Made by a program: the position numbers and the translations under genes
Shown here: one piece after another, positions 34,983 to 42,958 of the stretch
Position numbering within the stretch: position 1 is the stretch's first letter
How the letters are laid out: every line of letters begins with the position of its first letter
From: Panacagrimonas sp052389915
Lineage (GTDB): Bacteria > Pseudomonadota > Gammaproteobacteria > Nevskiales > Nevskiaceae
Assembly (NCBI GenBank): GCA_052389915.1
Contig: JBQTHL010000031.1
Span: 1-64,000, forward strand
DNA: 64,000 nt
Direction of reading: 5' to 3'
The notes under the pieces: generated by a model
The model's input: the letters and a program-made list of their open reading frames with translations, nothing else
What the model was told of the DNA's origin: nothing
The model's database searches: none

Positions 34983-35438
34983 TCAGTGCGGCGGCAAGAC
35001 CTCGCCCTTGATGCGCGCCGACTTGCCGCGGAACAGCGCGACCGGCTGACCGGCCGAATCCGTCAGCGTGATGTCGTAGATGCCGGTGCGCCCGGACAGC
35101 ACGCGCTCCTGCGCAGTCGCGGTGAGCGTCTCTCCGATCTGCACAGGCCGCAGGAATTCGATACTGCAACCCGCAGCCACCGTGGCCTCGTTGCGGCTGT
35201 TGCAGGCGAAGGCGAAGGCGCTGTCCGCGAGCGTGAACATGAAGCCGCCGTGGCAGATGTGATGACCGTTGAGCATGTCGGCGCGCACCACCATGCTCAG
35301 GCGCGCGGAGCCGGGGCCGATGTCTTCGATGCGCATGCCCAGGCCTTGGCTGGCTGTATCGCGCTCGAACATCGACTGCCCGACTCGACGGGCCAGATCA
35401 ACAGCCGGATCGGCCGCAAGGCCTTTGGTTTCGCTCAT
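34983..35438 (-). CDS. paaI: Hydroxyphenylacetyl-CoA thioesterase PaaI
   Basis: 151 residues, a hotdog thioesterase of the PaaI type. The active-site segment is HHICHGGFMFTLADSAFA, with a later GCSIEFLRPVQIGE strand. PaaI hydrolyses dead-end ring-hydroxylated phenylacetyl-CoA esters and frees CoA when the pathway stalls. Its ATG overlaps the stop of the upstream YciA-like thioesterase gene by four bases. Two hotdog thioesterases side by side in a paa cluster suggest separate rescue functions. Confidence 0.92.
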   Translation of the reverse strand: MSETKGLAADPAVDLARRVGQSMFERDTASQGLGMRIEDIGPGSARLSMVVRADMLNGHHICHGGFMFTLADSAFAFACNSRNEATVAAGCSIEFLRPVQIGETLTATAQERVLSGRTGIYDITLTDSAGQPVALFRGKSARIKGEVLPPH

Positions 35439-35920
35439 GTGGATTTCTCCTGGCTCGTCTTGCTGCGCAGCGCGTTGGCCTTGCGCTGATCGCGCCGATG
35501 CTCGGCCGCGTTGTGGCGCTCTCGCTCCTCGTCCGTCTCCAGTTCCAGCAGCGGCACCTCGGTCGGGTTACGCTCGTCGTCAAGCGCCACCATCGTGAAG
35601 TAGCAGGTGTTGGTGTGCCGACGCCGGCCGGTGCGGATGTGTTCGGCCTCGACGCGGATGCCGACTTCCATGGAGGTCTTGCCGGTGTAATTGATGCAGG
35701 CCTTGAACGTCACGAGGTCGCCGACGTGAATCGGCTCCTTGAAGAACATCTGGTCCACCGACAGTGTCACGACGTAGCGCTTGCAGTAGCGCGAGGCGCA
35801 GGCATAGGCCACGTTGTCGAGCAGCGAAAGAATCTTGCCGCCATGCACGTTGCCGCCGAAGTTGGCCATGTCCGAGGTCATGAGCACGCTCATGGTCAGT
35901 GTCTTGTCCGGCTTGGTCAC
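35435..35920 (-). CDS. Acyl-CoA thioesterase, YciA/BFIT-like hotdog
   Basis: 161 residues from a GTG start. The N-terminal SVLMTSDMANFGGNVHGG and KILSLLDNVAYACASRY carry the hotdog helix and catalytic Asp/Asn region of YciA-like acyl-CoA hydrolases. The C-terminus has a charged tail (about residues 140-161) rich in Arg, Glu and Lys. No ATG stands early enough, since the first would remove the KPDKTLT strand, so GTG 35920 is preferred. It begins 11 bases after the paaG stop and overlaps paaI by four bases. It is not a standard paa gene. Confidence 0.82.
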   Translation of the reverse strand: MTKPDKTLTMSVLMTSDMANFGGNVHGGKILSLLDNVAYACASRYCKRYVVTLSVDQMFFKEPIHVGDLVTFKACINYTGKTSMEVGIRVEAEHIRTGRRRHTNTCYFTMVALDDERNPTEVPLLELETDEERERHNAAEHRRDQRKANALRSKTSQEKST

Positions 35921-35930
35921 GGTGTGCGCC

Positions 35931-36725
35931 TCATCGCCCGCTGAACTTCGCCGCACGTTTCCCTGTGAACGCGGCGACGCCTTCCTTGTAGTCGTCGCTG
36001 AAACCCAGTTCGCGCATGGCCTCGGCTTCACGCTTCAAGGCTTCTTCGAGAGTCAGCGAACCGCTGCCGAGAATCAGTTCCTTGGTGCGCGCGAGGCCGC
36101 GCGTCGGCGCTTGCGACAGGTGCACCAACAGCGCCTCCACCTCGTCCTTGAACTTGGCGTCCTCGACCGACTTCCAGATCAGTCCCCATTCCTGTGCCTG
36201 GTCGGCCGTGAGCTTGTCGCCGAGCATGGCGAGGCCCATCGCACGCGCGGTGCCGAGCAATCGCGGAAGAATCCAGGTGCCGCCGGTATCGGGAATCAGG
36301 CCCAGCTTGCAGAACGACTGGATGAAACTGGCGGACTTCGTTGCGATCACGATGTCGCCCGCGAGCGCGACGTTGGCGCCCGCACCCGCGGCAACGCCGT
36401 TGACTGCGGACACCACCGGCATCGGCAGGGTGCGCAGACTCACTACCAGCGGCGCCCACCAGTTCATGACGGTCTCGCCGAGATCCACCGGTTTGTCGCC
36501 GGTTGCGACCGCGCCGCGATCCGACAGATCCTGGCCGGCACAGAAGCCGCGGCCTGCGCCGGTGAGCAGCAGCACGCGCGCGGACGGGTCGACTTTCACC
36601 TTGCCGATGGCCTCACGCAATTCCTCATGCATCGCCAGGGTGAAGCTGTTCAGCCGATCCGGGCGATTGAGCGTGATCCGGGCGATGCCGTTATCGATTT
36701 GAAACAGGATGTTTTCGTCGCTCAT
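35931..36725 (-). CDS. paaG: 1,2-epoxyphenylacetyl-CoA isomerase PaaG
   Basis: 264 residues, a crotonase-fold isomerase. The oxyanion-hole segments are GAGRGFCAGQDLSDRG and NGVAAGAGANVALAGD, and Asp/Glu candidates lie in LIPDTGGTWILPRLLG. PaaG converts ring-1,2-epoxyphenylacetyl-CoA to the oxepin-CoA and later acts as a double-bond isomerase. The start at 36725 has GGAGAG upstream. It is the only crotonase in the cluster; no paaF is present in the window. Confidence 0.92.
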   Translation of the reverse strand: MSDENILFQIDNGIARITLNRPDRLNSFTLAMHEELREAIGKVKVDPSARVLLLTGAGRGFCAGQDLSDRGAVATGDKPVDLGETVMNWWAPLVVSLRTLPMPVVSAVNGVAAGAGANVALAGDIVIATKSASFIQSFCKLGLIPDTGGTWILPRLLGTARAMGLAMLGDKLTADQAQEWGLIWKSVEDAKFKDEVEALLVHLSQAPTRGLARTKELILGSGSLTLEEALKREAEAMRELGFSDDYKEGVAAFTGKRAAKFSGR

Positions 36726-36746
36726 AGTCTCTCTCCGTTCAAACGT

Positions 36747-36831
36747 CGTCATTCCCGCGAAGCCGGGCATCCAGTTTTCGTCCGTCCGTGGAGTGGCTAA
36801 AACTGGATGCCCGCCTTCGCGGGCATGACGG
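36747..36831. repeat. Composite palindromic repeat, family B
   Basis: cgtcattcccgcgaagccgg at the left and ggatgcccgccttcgcgggc plus atgacgg at the right, located between paaZ and paaG. It is one of three family B copies inside the paa cluster. Confidence 0.8.
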
Positions 36832-36852
36832 CCTTGAGATTTTGCGGGGTCT

Positions 36853-38883
36853 CTACTTCGCCGCCTTCTCCACCATCGTCAGCACGTCGTACTGCGCCAC
36901 CACCTTGCCGTCCTGATTCGTCACCACCGTATCCCAGCGCACCTCGCCGTAGTTCTCGGTAATGCGCGGGTTCTTGTTCTTGCAGGTGAGCGTGACGCTG
37001 AGCTGATCGCCGGGTTTGGCCGGGGTCACGAAGCGCAGGTTATCGAGACCGTAGTTCGCGAGCACCGGACCCGGATCGGGCTGCACGAACAATCCGGCTG
37101 CGACCGAGAGGATGTAATAGCCGTGCGCCACCCGCCCACCGAAGAACGGGTTGGCCGCAGCCGCGACCTCGTCCATGTGCGCGTAAAACGTGTCGCCGGT
37201 GAAGTGCGCGAAGTGTTCGATGTCTTCGAGCGTGATGAGCTTCGGACCGGCCTCGATGGTGTCGCCGAGTTGCAGTTCGTCGAGATTCTTGCGGAAGGGA
37301 TGCACACCTTCTTGGCGCGGCGAACCCGCGATCCATTGACCGGTGATCGCGCTGAGCGTGGCAGGCGAGCCCTGCAGTGCGGTGCGTTGCAGGTAATGCA
37401 TCACGCCGCGCACGCCGCCCATTTCTTCGCCGCCACCCGCACGACCCGGGCCGCCATGAATCAGCACAGGCATGGGCGAGCCGTGGCCGGTGGATTCCTT
37501 GGCGCAGTCGCGGTTCACGATCAGCATGCGGCCGTGATAGCTGCCCGCGCCCATGACCATCTCGCGGGCGAAGTCGTTGTCGTAGGTGAAGATGGAGCCG
37601 ACGAGACTGCCTTCGCCACGCGCCGCAAGGTCAATGACATCGGCCACGTCGTCGTACGGCATCACAGTGGACACGGGCCCGAAGGCCTCGATCTCGTGAA
37701 CCAGGTTCGTTGCCTTGGGATTCGCACAGTGCAGGAGCAGTGGCGGCAGGAACGCACCCTGCTGCGCATCGGCGCCGATCACGGTGAAATCCTGCGTGCT
37801 GCCGAACACCAGTTCCGCCACGTCGCGCAGCTTGCCCACCGCGAGGCGAACTTCGTCGCGCTGGCCGGTGCTCGCGAGCGCGCCCATCGTGACGCCTTCC
37901 TTCGAGGGGTCGCCGACCACCACTTTCGACAGTCGCGCCTTGAGCGCGTCGATCACCGCGGCGACCTGCGCACGAGGCACGAAAGCGCGGCGGATGGCAG
38001 TGCACTTCTGCCCGGCCTTAGTCGTCATTTCCTTGACGACTTCTTTCACGTAGAGATCGAACTCCGGCGTTCCCAGCACTGCATCAGGGCCGAGGATGGA
38101 GCAATTGAGCGAGTCGGCTTCCATCGTGAAGCGCACCGAGTTGCGCACGATGGCGGGGTGCGAGCGCAGCTTGTGGCCGGTGCTGGCCGAGCCGGTGAAG
38201 GTCACTAGGTCCTGGCCGGTGAGGTGATCGAACAGATCGCCGACACTACCGCAGATCAACTGGAACGAGCCTTCCGGGAAGATCTTCGATTCCACCATGC
38301 GCTTGAACACGCACTCGGTGAGATACGAGGTCTGGCTGGCGGGTTTGACGATGGCCGGCACGCCCGCAAGCAGATTCACCGCCAGCTTTTCCAGCATTCC
38401 CCAGACCGGAAAGTTGAAGGCGTTGATATGCAGCACCACGCCCTTGAGCGGCGTCATGATGTGCTGGCCGACGAAGCTGCCGGTCTTGCTCATGATCTCC
38501 GGCGCACCGTCGACGATGAAGCTGGAATTCGGCAACTCGCGACGGCCCTTGCTGGCGTACGAGAACAGCGTGCCGAAGCCGCCGTCGATGTCGATCATCG
38601 AGTCGATCTTGCTCGCACCGGTGGCCGCCGACAGCGCGTAGAACTCGTTCTTGTGCTCGGACAGATATTGCCCGAGCGCCTTGAGCTTCATCGCGCGCTC
38701 GTGGAACGTAAGCTTGCGCAGCGCCGGGCTGCCGAGCTTGCGGCCGTGTTCGAGCATCGCCTTGAAATCGACGCCCTTGCTCGACACCTGCGCCACCGGC
38801 TTGCCGTTGATGGCGTTGAGCATCGTGTCGCCGCCTTCGCCGGCCTGCCAGCTTCCGCTGGCGTAGCTTTCGAGTTGTCTCAT
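36853..38883 (-). CDS. paaZ: Bifunctional oxepin-CoA hydrolase / 3-oxo-5,6-dehydrosuberyl-CoA semialdehyde dehydrogenase
   Basis: 676 residues, full length for PaaZ. Residues from about 1 to 520 are an aldehyde dehydrogenase with Glu255 (FTMEADSLN) and Cys294 (AGQKCTAIRR), the two catalytic residues of this domain. Residues from about 535 to 676 are a MaoC-like hydratase (DIEHFAHFTGDTFYAHMDE, FFGGRVAHGYY) that opens the oxepin ring. The two domains thus open the ring and oxidise the resulting semialdehyde, avoiding a toxic free aldehyde. GGAGAG precedes the ATG. It lies between paaE and paaG. Confidence 0.96.
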   Translation of the reverse strand: MRQLESYASGSWQAGEGGDTMLNAINGKPVAQVSSKGVDFKAMLEHGRKLGSPALRKLTFHERAMKLKALGQYLSEHKNEFYALSAATGASKIDSMIDIDGGFGTLFSYASKGRRELPNSSFIVDGAPEIMSKTGSFVGQHIMTPLKGVVLHINAFNFPVWGMLEKLAVNLLAGVPAIVKPASQTSYLTECVFKRMVESKIFPEGSFQLICGSVGDLFDHLTGQDLVTFTGSASTGHKLRSHPAIVRNSVRFTMEADSLNCSILGPDAVLGTPEFDLYVKEVVKEMTTKAGQKCTAIRRAFVPRAQVAAVIDALKARLSKVVVGDPSKEGVTMGALASTGQRDEVRLAVGKLRDVAELVFGSTQDFTVIGADAQQGAFLPPLLLHCANPKATNLVHEIEAFGPVSTVMPYDDVADVIDLAARGEGSLVGSIFTYDNDFAREMVMGAGSYHGRMLIVNRDCAKESTGHGSPMPVLIHGGPGRAGGGEEMGGVRGVMHYLQRTALQGSPATLSAITGQWIAGSPRQEGVHPFRKNLDELQLGDTIEAGPKLITLEDIEHFAHFTGDTFYAHMDEVAAAANPFFGGRVAHGYYILSVAAGLFVQPDPGPVLANYGLDNLRFVTPAKPGDQLSVTLTCKNKNPRITENYGEVRWDTVVTNQDGKVVAQYDVLTMVEKAAK

Positions 38884-38923
38884 GTCTCTCTCCGTATTGC
38901 GTGTCAGTTCAGAACTTCGAAGT

Positions 38924-39036
38924 CGTCATTCCCGCGGAGGCGGGCATCCAGTTTTTCTCACCGAGCCAAACGCTGCCCGTACTCAGAGGCTGGATTCCCG
39001 CCTTCGCGGGAGTCATTCCGATTAAAGGAATGACGG
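38924..39036. repeat. Composite palindromic repeat, family B, with extra module
   Basis: cgtcattcccgcggaggcgg begins the element, ggattcccgccttcgcggga follows, and the 25-bp short palindrome (attccgattaaaggaatgac) is added at the right end. It lies between paaE and paaZ. Confidence 0.8.
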
Positions 39037-39059
39037 TTTTGTTTTGATGGATACGTCTT

Positions 39060-40136
39060 TCACGTCTCCTGATCGAAATCGATCAGCAGTTCATCCGTCA
39101 CCGGGAAGCTCTGGCAAGTCAAGATGAACCCGCGCGCCAGTTCGTAGTCTTCTAGCGAGTAATTCGCATCCATGTCCACCTCGCCCTTGATGAGCTTGCA
39201 GCGGCAGGTGGAGCAGACTCCACCCTTGCAGGAGTACGGCAGTTCGATGCCGTGCTCCAAGGCCGCGTCGAGCACCGAGTCCTTGTTCTTGGCCATGGCG
39301 AACTCGCGCGTGAGGCCGTTCTGGATGACCGTGATCTTGCAGCCCTCGTGTCCCTTGACCGGACCCAGTCGCGCCGGACGCGGGGTCTTGTTCATCGCGG
39401 TCGCGAACAGCTCCATCTTGATCTGCGACTTGGCCAGGCCATTGGCCATGAGCCGCTCGGAGACCTGTTCCATCATCGACTGCGGGCCGCAGATATAGGC
39501 CACGTCGATGTCGGCGGGATTCACCCAGCGACTCAGCAGTTGATCGCACTTGGCGGCGTCGATGCGGCCGTTGAACAAGTCCACGTCCTGCTGCTCGCGG
39601 CTGAGAATGAAGACCAGGTTCAGGCGCGTGAGATAGCGGTCCTTCAGGTCTTCGAGTTCTTCCTTGAAGATCACGCTGCTCGATGCGCGGTTGCCGTAGA
39701 TCAGGGTGAAGCGGCTGTGCGGTTCTGCGGCCAGCGTGGTCTTGATCAGCGACAGCACCGGCGTGATGCCGCTACCGGAAGCGAAGGCAAAGTGGTGCCG
39801 GGCGGACTCCGGTTCCAGCGGCACGTTGAAGTGGCCGGAAGGTTCCATGACCTCGATGCGGTGACCCGGCTTGAGATGCTCGGCCGCCCAGTTGGAGAAC
39901 AGGCCATCGTCCATGCGCTTGATCGCGACTCTAAGTTTCTGCTCCTGCGCGCCCGCGCAGATCGAGTACGAGCGGCGCACTTCCTCGCCCTCGATGTGCG
40001 CTTTCAAGGTCAGGTGCTGGCCCGCGAGGTAACGGAACGATTCGGCGTCACCACTCGGAGCATCGAACGTCACCACCATGGCGTCGCGCGTCTCCGACTT
40101 CACATCGGCGACCCGCAGTTCGTGGAATCTGGTCAT
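39060..40136 (-). CDS. paaE: Phenylacetyl-CoA epoxidase reductase subunit PaaE
   Basis: 358 residues. An N-terminal ferredoxin-NADP reductase-type FAD domain has RRSYSICAG and ASGSGITPVLSLI, an NADP domain follows, and a C-terminal plant-type 2Fe-2S ferredoxin domain has CKGGVCSTCRCK and FILTCQSFP (four Cys ligands). PaaE passes electrons from NADPH to the di-iron site in PaaA. It lies directly downstream of paaD (10-base gap). Confidence 0.95.
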   Translation of the reverse strand: MTRFHELRVADVKSETRDAMVVTFDAPSGDAESFRYLAGQHLTLKAHIEGEEVRRSYSICAGAQEQKLRVAIKRMDDGLFSNWAAEHLKPGHRIEVMEPSGHFNVPLEPESARHHFAFASGSGITPVLSLIKTTLAAEPHSRFTLIYGNRASSSVIFKEELEDLKDRYLTRLNLVFILSREQQDVDLFNGRIDAAKCDQLLSRWVNPADIDVAYICGPQSMMEQVSERLMANGLAKSQIKMELFATAMNKTPRPARLGPVKGHEGCKITVIQNGLTREFAMAKNKDSVLDAALEHGIELPYSCKGGVCSTCRCKLIKGEVDMDANYSLEDYELARGFILTCQSFPVTDELLIDFDQET

Positions 40137-40146
40137 ATCAGGGTCG

Positions 40147-40683
40147 TCAGTGCGACTTGAAATAGTCGAAGGGTTCCCGGCAGGCCTTGCAGCGGTACAG
40201 CGCTTTGCAGGGAGTGGAACCGAACTGGCTGGTCAGTTCGGTGTCGTGCGATCCGCAGCGCGGACAGGTGACCTTCGGTGCCGACATCGCGCGTCGCGTG
40301 ATGCGGCTGATATCGATGACCTGCTCGCTGGCCTGCTCGGCAGGCGGCGTGATGCCATAGACGCGTAGTTTTTTCCTGGCGGCCGGCGCGAGCCAGTCCG
40401 TGGTCCAGGCGGGCGAAAGCCGCGTTTGCAGAACGGGCTGTTCGATGCCGTGCTGCTCCAGCATTTCGCGGATCGAGCTCGCAATGACTTCCGTCGCCGG
40501 GCAGCCGGAGTAGGTCGGCGTAACCGTCACGACCAAGCGAACCGGATCACGGGTTTGGTCCCAGCACAGCTCGCGCACGATGCCGAGATCGACGATCGAG
40601 ATCGCTGGAATCTCCGGATCAGGCACATCGGCCAGCCAGCTCCAGATTTCCTCGATCGATGCCCGGATCGCGACTTCGCTCAT
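40147..40683 (-). CDS. paaD: Phenylacetyl-CoA epoxidase maturation protein PaaD
   Basis: 178 residues. An N-terminal MIP18/DUF59-like domain has DVPDPEIPAISIVDLGIV and TPTYSGCPATEVI. A C-terminal zinc-ribbon-like tail has CPRCGS, GSTPC and YRCKAC. PaaD is needed for a working epoxidase, probably for assembly of the metal centres, and is related to Fe-S targeting proteins. The gene starts 11 bases after the paaC stop. The length is normal for the long, Cys-tailed PaaD form. Confidence 0.94.
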   Translation of the reverse strand: MSEVAIRASIEEIWSWLADVPDPEIPAISIVDLGIVRELCWDQTRDPVRLVVTVTPTYSGCPATEVIASSIREMLEQHGIEQPVLQTRLSPAWTTDWLAPAARKKLRVYGITPPAEQASEQVIDISRITRRAMSAPKVTCPRCGSHDTELTSQFGSTPCKALYRCKACREPFDYFKSH

Positions 40684-40694
40684 GCTCGGATGGC

Positions 40695-41462
40695 CTACCA
40701 GCTCGCGCCCGGATGGGCGCGCTGCAAGACCTGCATTTCGGCGAGCAGCCGGCTCAGGTGTTCGGTGTGGCGTCCCTGCTTGCCGCCCGTGTGCATCCAC
40801 GCCTCGGCGGCCGGCATGCGCAGCGTCGCTTCTTCGAACACCTCGCGCACGTAGGCGAGCCACTCGGCGCGCAGCGCGGCAGGATCGAAGCCGATGCCCG
40901 CTGCAAGCATTTCCGCGTCCACCGAGTCGCCGATGAACATCTCGCCGGTGTAAGCCCACAGCGCATCGATGGCCGCTTGCATCATGGACCGGCTGCGCTC
41001 GGTGCCGTCGCCCAGACGCACCACCAGGTCGCTGCTGCGGCGCAGGTGATACGTGACTTCCTTGAGCGCCTTCTCGGCGATTTCCGCGATCCGTGTTTCG
41101 CTCAACCCGCGAAGCTCGCGCAAGGCCAGCGCATGCCAGGCATCGAAGAAGAACTGCCGCATCAGCGTGTCGGCGTAGGAGCCGTTGGGCTGCTCGACAA
41201 GAAGAAGATTTCGGAACTGCGGGGCGTCGCGCAGGAAGGCCAGCGCATCTTCGTCTGCACCTTCGCCCGCCAGTTCGGCCGCATAGCTCAACCACAAACG
41301 CGCCTGACCCAGCAGGTCCAGCGCGACATTGGTCAGCGCCATATCCTCTTCGAGCGCCGGGCCCTTGCCGCACCACTCGGAGATGCGCTGGCTCAGAACC
41401 AGCGACGAGTCCGCGATGCGCAGCAGGTATTGGTATTTCTCGACCGGCATGACCGTGCTCAC
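40695..41462 (-). CDS. paaC: Phenylacetyl-CoA epoxidase structural subunit PaaC
   Basis: 255 residues, a ferritin-like helical bundle that pairs with PaaA. Signatures are EDMALTNVALDLLGQARLW and QFFFDAWHALALREL; PaaC keeps the fold but is the structural, not the catalytic, subunit. The GTG start at 41462 overlaps the paaB stop (GTGA); an ATG four codons in is possible. The tight overlaps across paaA to paaE support one transcript. Confidence 0.93.
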   Translation of the reverse strand: MSTVMPVEKYQYLLRIADSSLVLSQRISEWCGKGPALEEDMALTNVALDLLGQARLWLSYAAELAGEGADEDALAFLRDAPQFRNLLLVEQPNGSYADTLMRQFFFDAWHALALRELRGLSETRIAEIAEKALKEVTYHLRRSSDLVVRLGDGTERSRSMMQAAIDALWAYTGEMFIGDSVDAEMLAAGIGFDPAALRAEWLAYVREVFEEATLRMPAAEAWMHTGGKQGRHTEHLSRLLAEMQVLQRAHPGASW

Positions 41463-41743
41463 AAACCCTTCACTTCTTCCGGCATCGGGAAGAAGGTCGG
41501 GTGTCGATACACCTTGCTGTTGGCGGGATCGAACAGCGGCGATTTGTCGTCCGGGCTGCTGGCCGCGATGTCGGCCGACTTCACCGCCCAGATGCTCACG
41601 CCTTCATTGCGCCGCGTGTACACGTCGCGCGCGTTGTTGATCGCCATCGCCGCATCCGGCGCGTGCAGGCTGCCGACGTGCCGATGCGCCAGGCCATGCT
41701 GGCTGCGGATGAAGATTTCCCAGAGGGGCCATTCGTTTTTCAT
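41459..41743 (-). CDS. paaB: Phenylacetyl-CoA epoxidase subunit PaaB
   Basis: 94 residues, the normal PaaB size. The conserved start MKNEWPLWEIFIRSQHGL is followed by HVGSLHAPDAAMAINNARDV and the tail FFPMPEEVKGL. PaaB bridges PaaAC heterodimers in the epoxidase complex. Start 41743 is chosen since it begins the conserved sequence; the extra 12 residues of the open frame are unsupported. It overlaps paaC by four bases. Confidence 0.94.
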   Translation of the reverse strand: MKNEWPLWEIFIRSQHGLAHRHVGSLHAPDAAMAINNARDVYTRRNEGVSIWAVKSADIAASSPDDKSPLFDPANSKVYRHPTFFPMPEEVKGL

Positions 41744-41824
41744 CGTGTTCAAGCGGGGCCTGTCGGCCTCGTCCTCCAATGTTGGTTAGCGTGATCTGCT
41801 ACTCGCCCGGCGCATGAATGCGCC

Positions 41825-42814
41825 CTACGCCGCTTCGCGCAGTTCGCGTTGCGCCTGCTTGTCCGCATGCGTGACCAACGCCTCGCGGAACCACTCGCCG
41901 TCGTCCCAGGCTTTTTTGCGGGTGGCGAGCCGCTCGCGATTGCAGGGGCCGTTGCCCTTCACCACGTTGTAGAACTCGTCCCAGTCGAGCGCGCCGAAGT
42001 CGTAGTGGCCGGTCGCCTCGTTCCACTTCAACTCAGGATCGGGAATGGTGAGCCCGAGGTACTCGGCCTGCGGCACGGTCTGATCGACCATCTTCTGCCG
42101 CAGTTCGTCGTTGGTGAGCAGCTTGATCTTCCAGCGCCTGGACTGGTCGGTGTTGGGCGAGTCCGCGTCCGGCGGCCCGAACATCATCAGGCTGGGCCAC
42201 CACCAGCGATTCAGCGCGTCCTGCGCCATCGCCTTCTGCTCTGGCGTGCCTTTGCACAGCGACATCATGATGTCGTAGCCCTGGCGCATGTGGAACGCCT
42301 CTTCCTTGCACACGCGGATCATCGCGCGCGAGTACGGGCCGTAGGAGCATCGGCACAGCGGAATCTGGTTCATGATCGCCGAGCCGTCCACCAGCCAGCC
42401 AATGGCGCCGATGTCGGCCCAGGTCAAGGTCGGGTAGTTGAAGATCGACGAGTACTTGGCCTTGCCGGAGTGCAGGCCCTCGATCAGTTCGTCGCGCGAC
42501 ACGCCGAGCGTTTCGGCGGCGCTGTAGAGATACAGGCCATGTCCCGCTTCGTCCTGCACCTTGGCCAGCAGGATCGCCTTGCGCTTGAGGGTAGGCGCGC
42601 GGGTGATCCAGTTGCCTTCCGGCAACTGCCCGACGATCTCGGAATGTGCGTGCTGGCTGATCTGGCGAATGAGCGTCTTGCGATAACGCTCGGGCATCCA
42701 GTCCTGCGGCTCGATGCGAATGCCGGATTCGATCCGCTCCTCGAAGCGGGCTTCTTCCGGGCTGAGCTGCGAAGCGGCCAGCTTGCCGCCGGTATCGACC
42801 ATTTGCGCGTACAT
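41825..42814 (-). CDS. paaA: Phenylacetyl-CoA epoxidase catalytic subunit PaaA
   Basis: 329 residues. The di-iron ligands are visible in KVQDEAGHGLY (E89, H92) and EEAFHMRQGYD (E171-H175), with a DWDEFYNVVKG tail. PaaA, with PaaC, adds one oxygen atom from O2 to the ring of phenylacetyl-CoA as an epoxide. AAGGAGA stands at ideal distance before the ATG at 42814. It is the first gene of the paaABCDE operon, divergent from paaX across a 144-base regulatory region. Confidence 0.96.
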   Translation of the reverse strand: MYAQMVDTGGKLAASQLSPEEARFEERIESGIRIEPQDWMPERYRKTLIRQISQHAHSEIVGQLPEGNWITRAPTLKRKAILLAKVQDEAGHGLYLYSAAETLGVSRDELIEGLHSGKAKYSSIFNYPTLTWADIGAIGWLVDGSAIMNQIPLCRCSYGPYSRAMIRVCKEEAFHMRQGYDIMMSLCKGTPEQKAMAQDALNRWWWPSLMMFGPPDADSPNTDQSRRWKIKLLTNDELRQKMVDQTVPQAEYLGLTIPDPELKWNEATGHYDFGALDWDEFYNVVKGNGPCNRERLATRKKAWDDGEWFREALVTHADKQAQRELREAA

Positions 42815-42841
42815 GCGGTTTCTCCTTGTCTCGATGTGCTT

Positions 42842-42886
42842 ATCATTCGATACTATATTAAAACTGTCAACAGATTTTATGTATCG
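42842..42886 (-). promoter_or_regulatory. paaA promoter and probable PaaX operator
   Basis: On the minus strand, TTGACA (42870-42865), a 17-base spacer and AATGAT (42847-42842) form a good sigma70 promoter for paaA. An inverted pair CGATAC (42848-42853) and GTATCG (42881-42886) flanks the -35 box, overlapping the start of the spacer. PaaX represses paa operons until phenylacetyl-CoA binds, and the divergent paaX gene lies just beyond. The assignment of the repeat as the PaaX site is inference. Confidence 0.55.
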
Positions 42887-42958
42887 CGTCATGATCCTGT
42901 AACGCATGGGCAAGCGGCTCGCTAAAATCCCGCCGCCGATCGCTTCCATCTCTCACCC

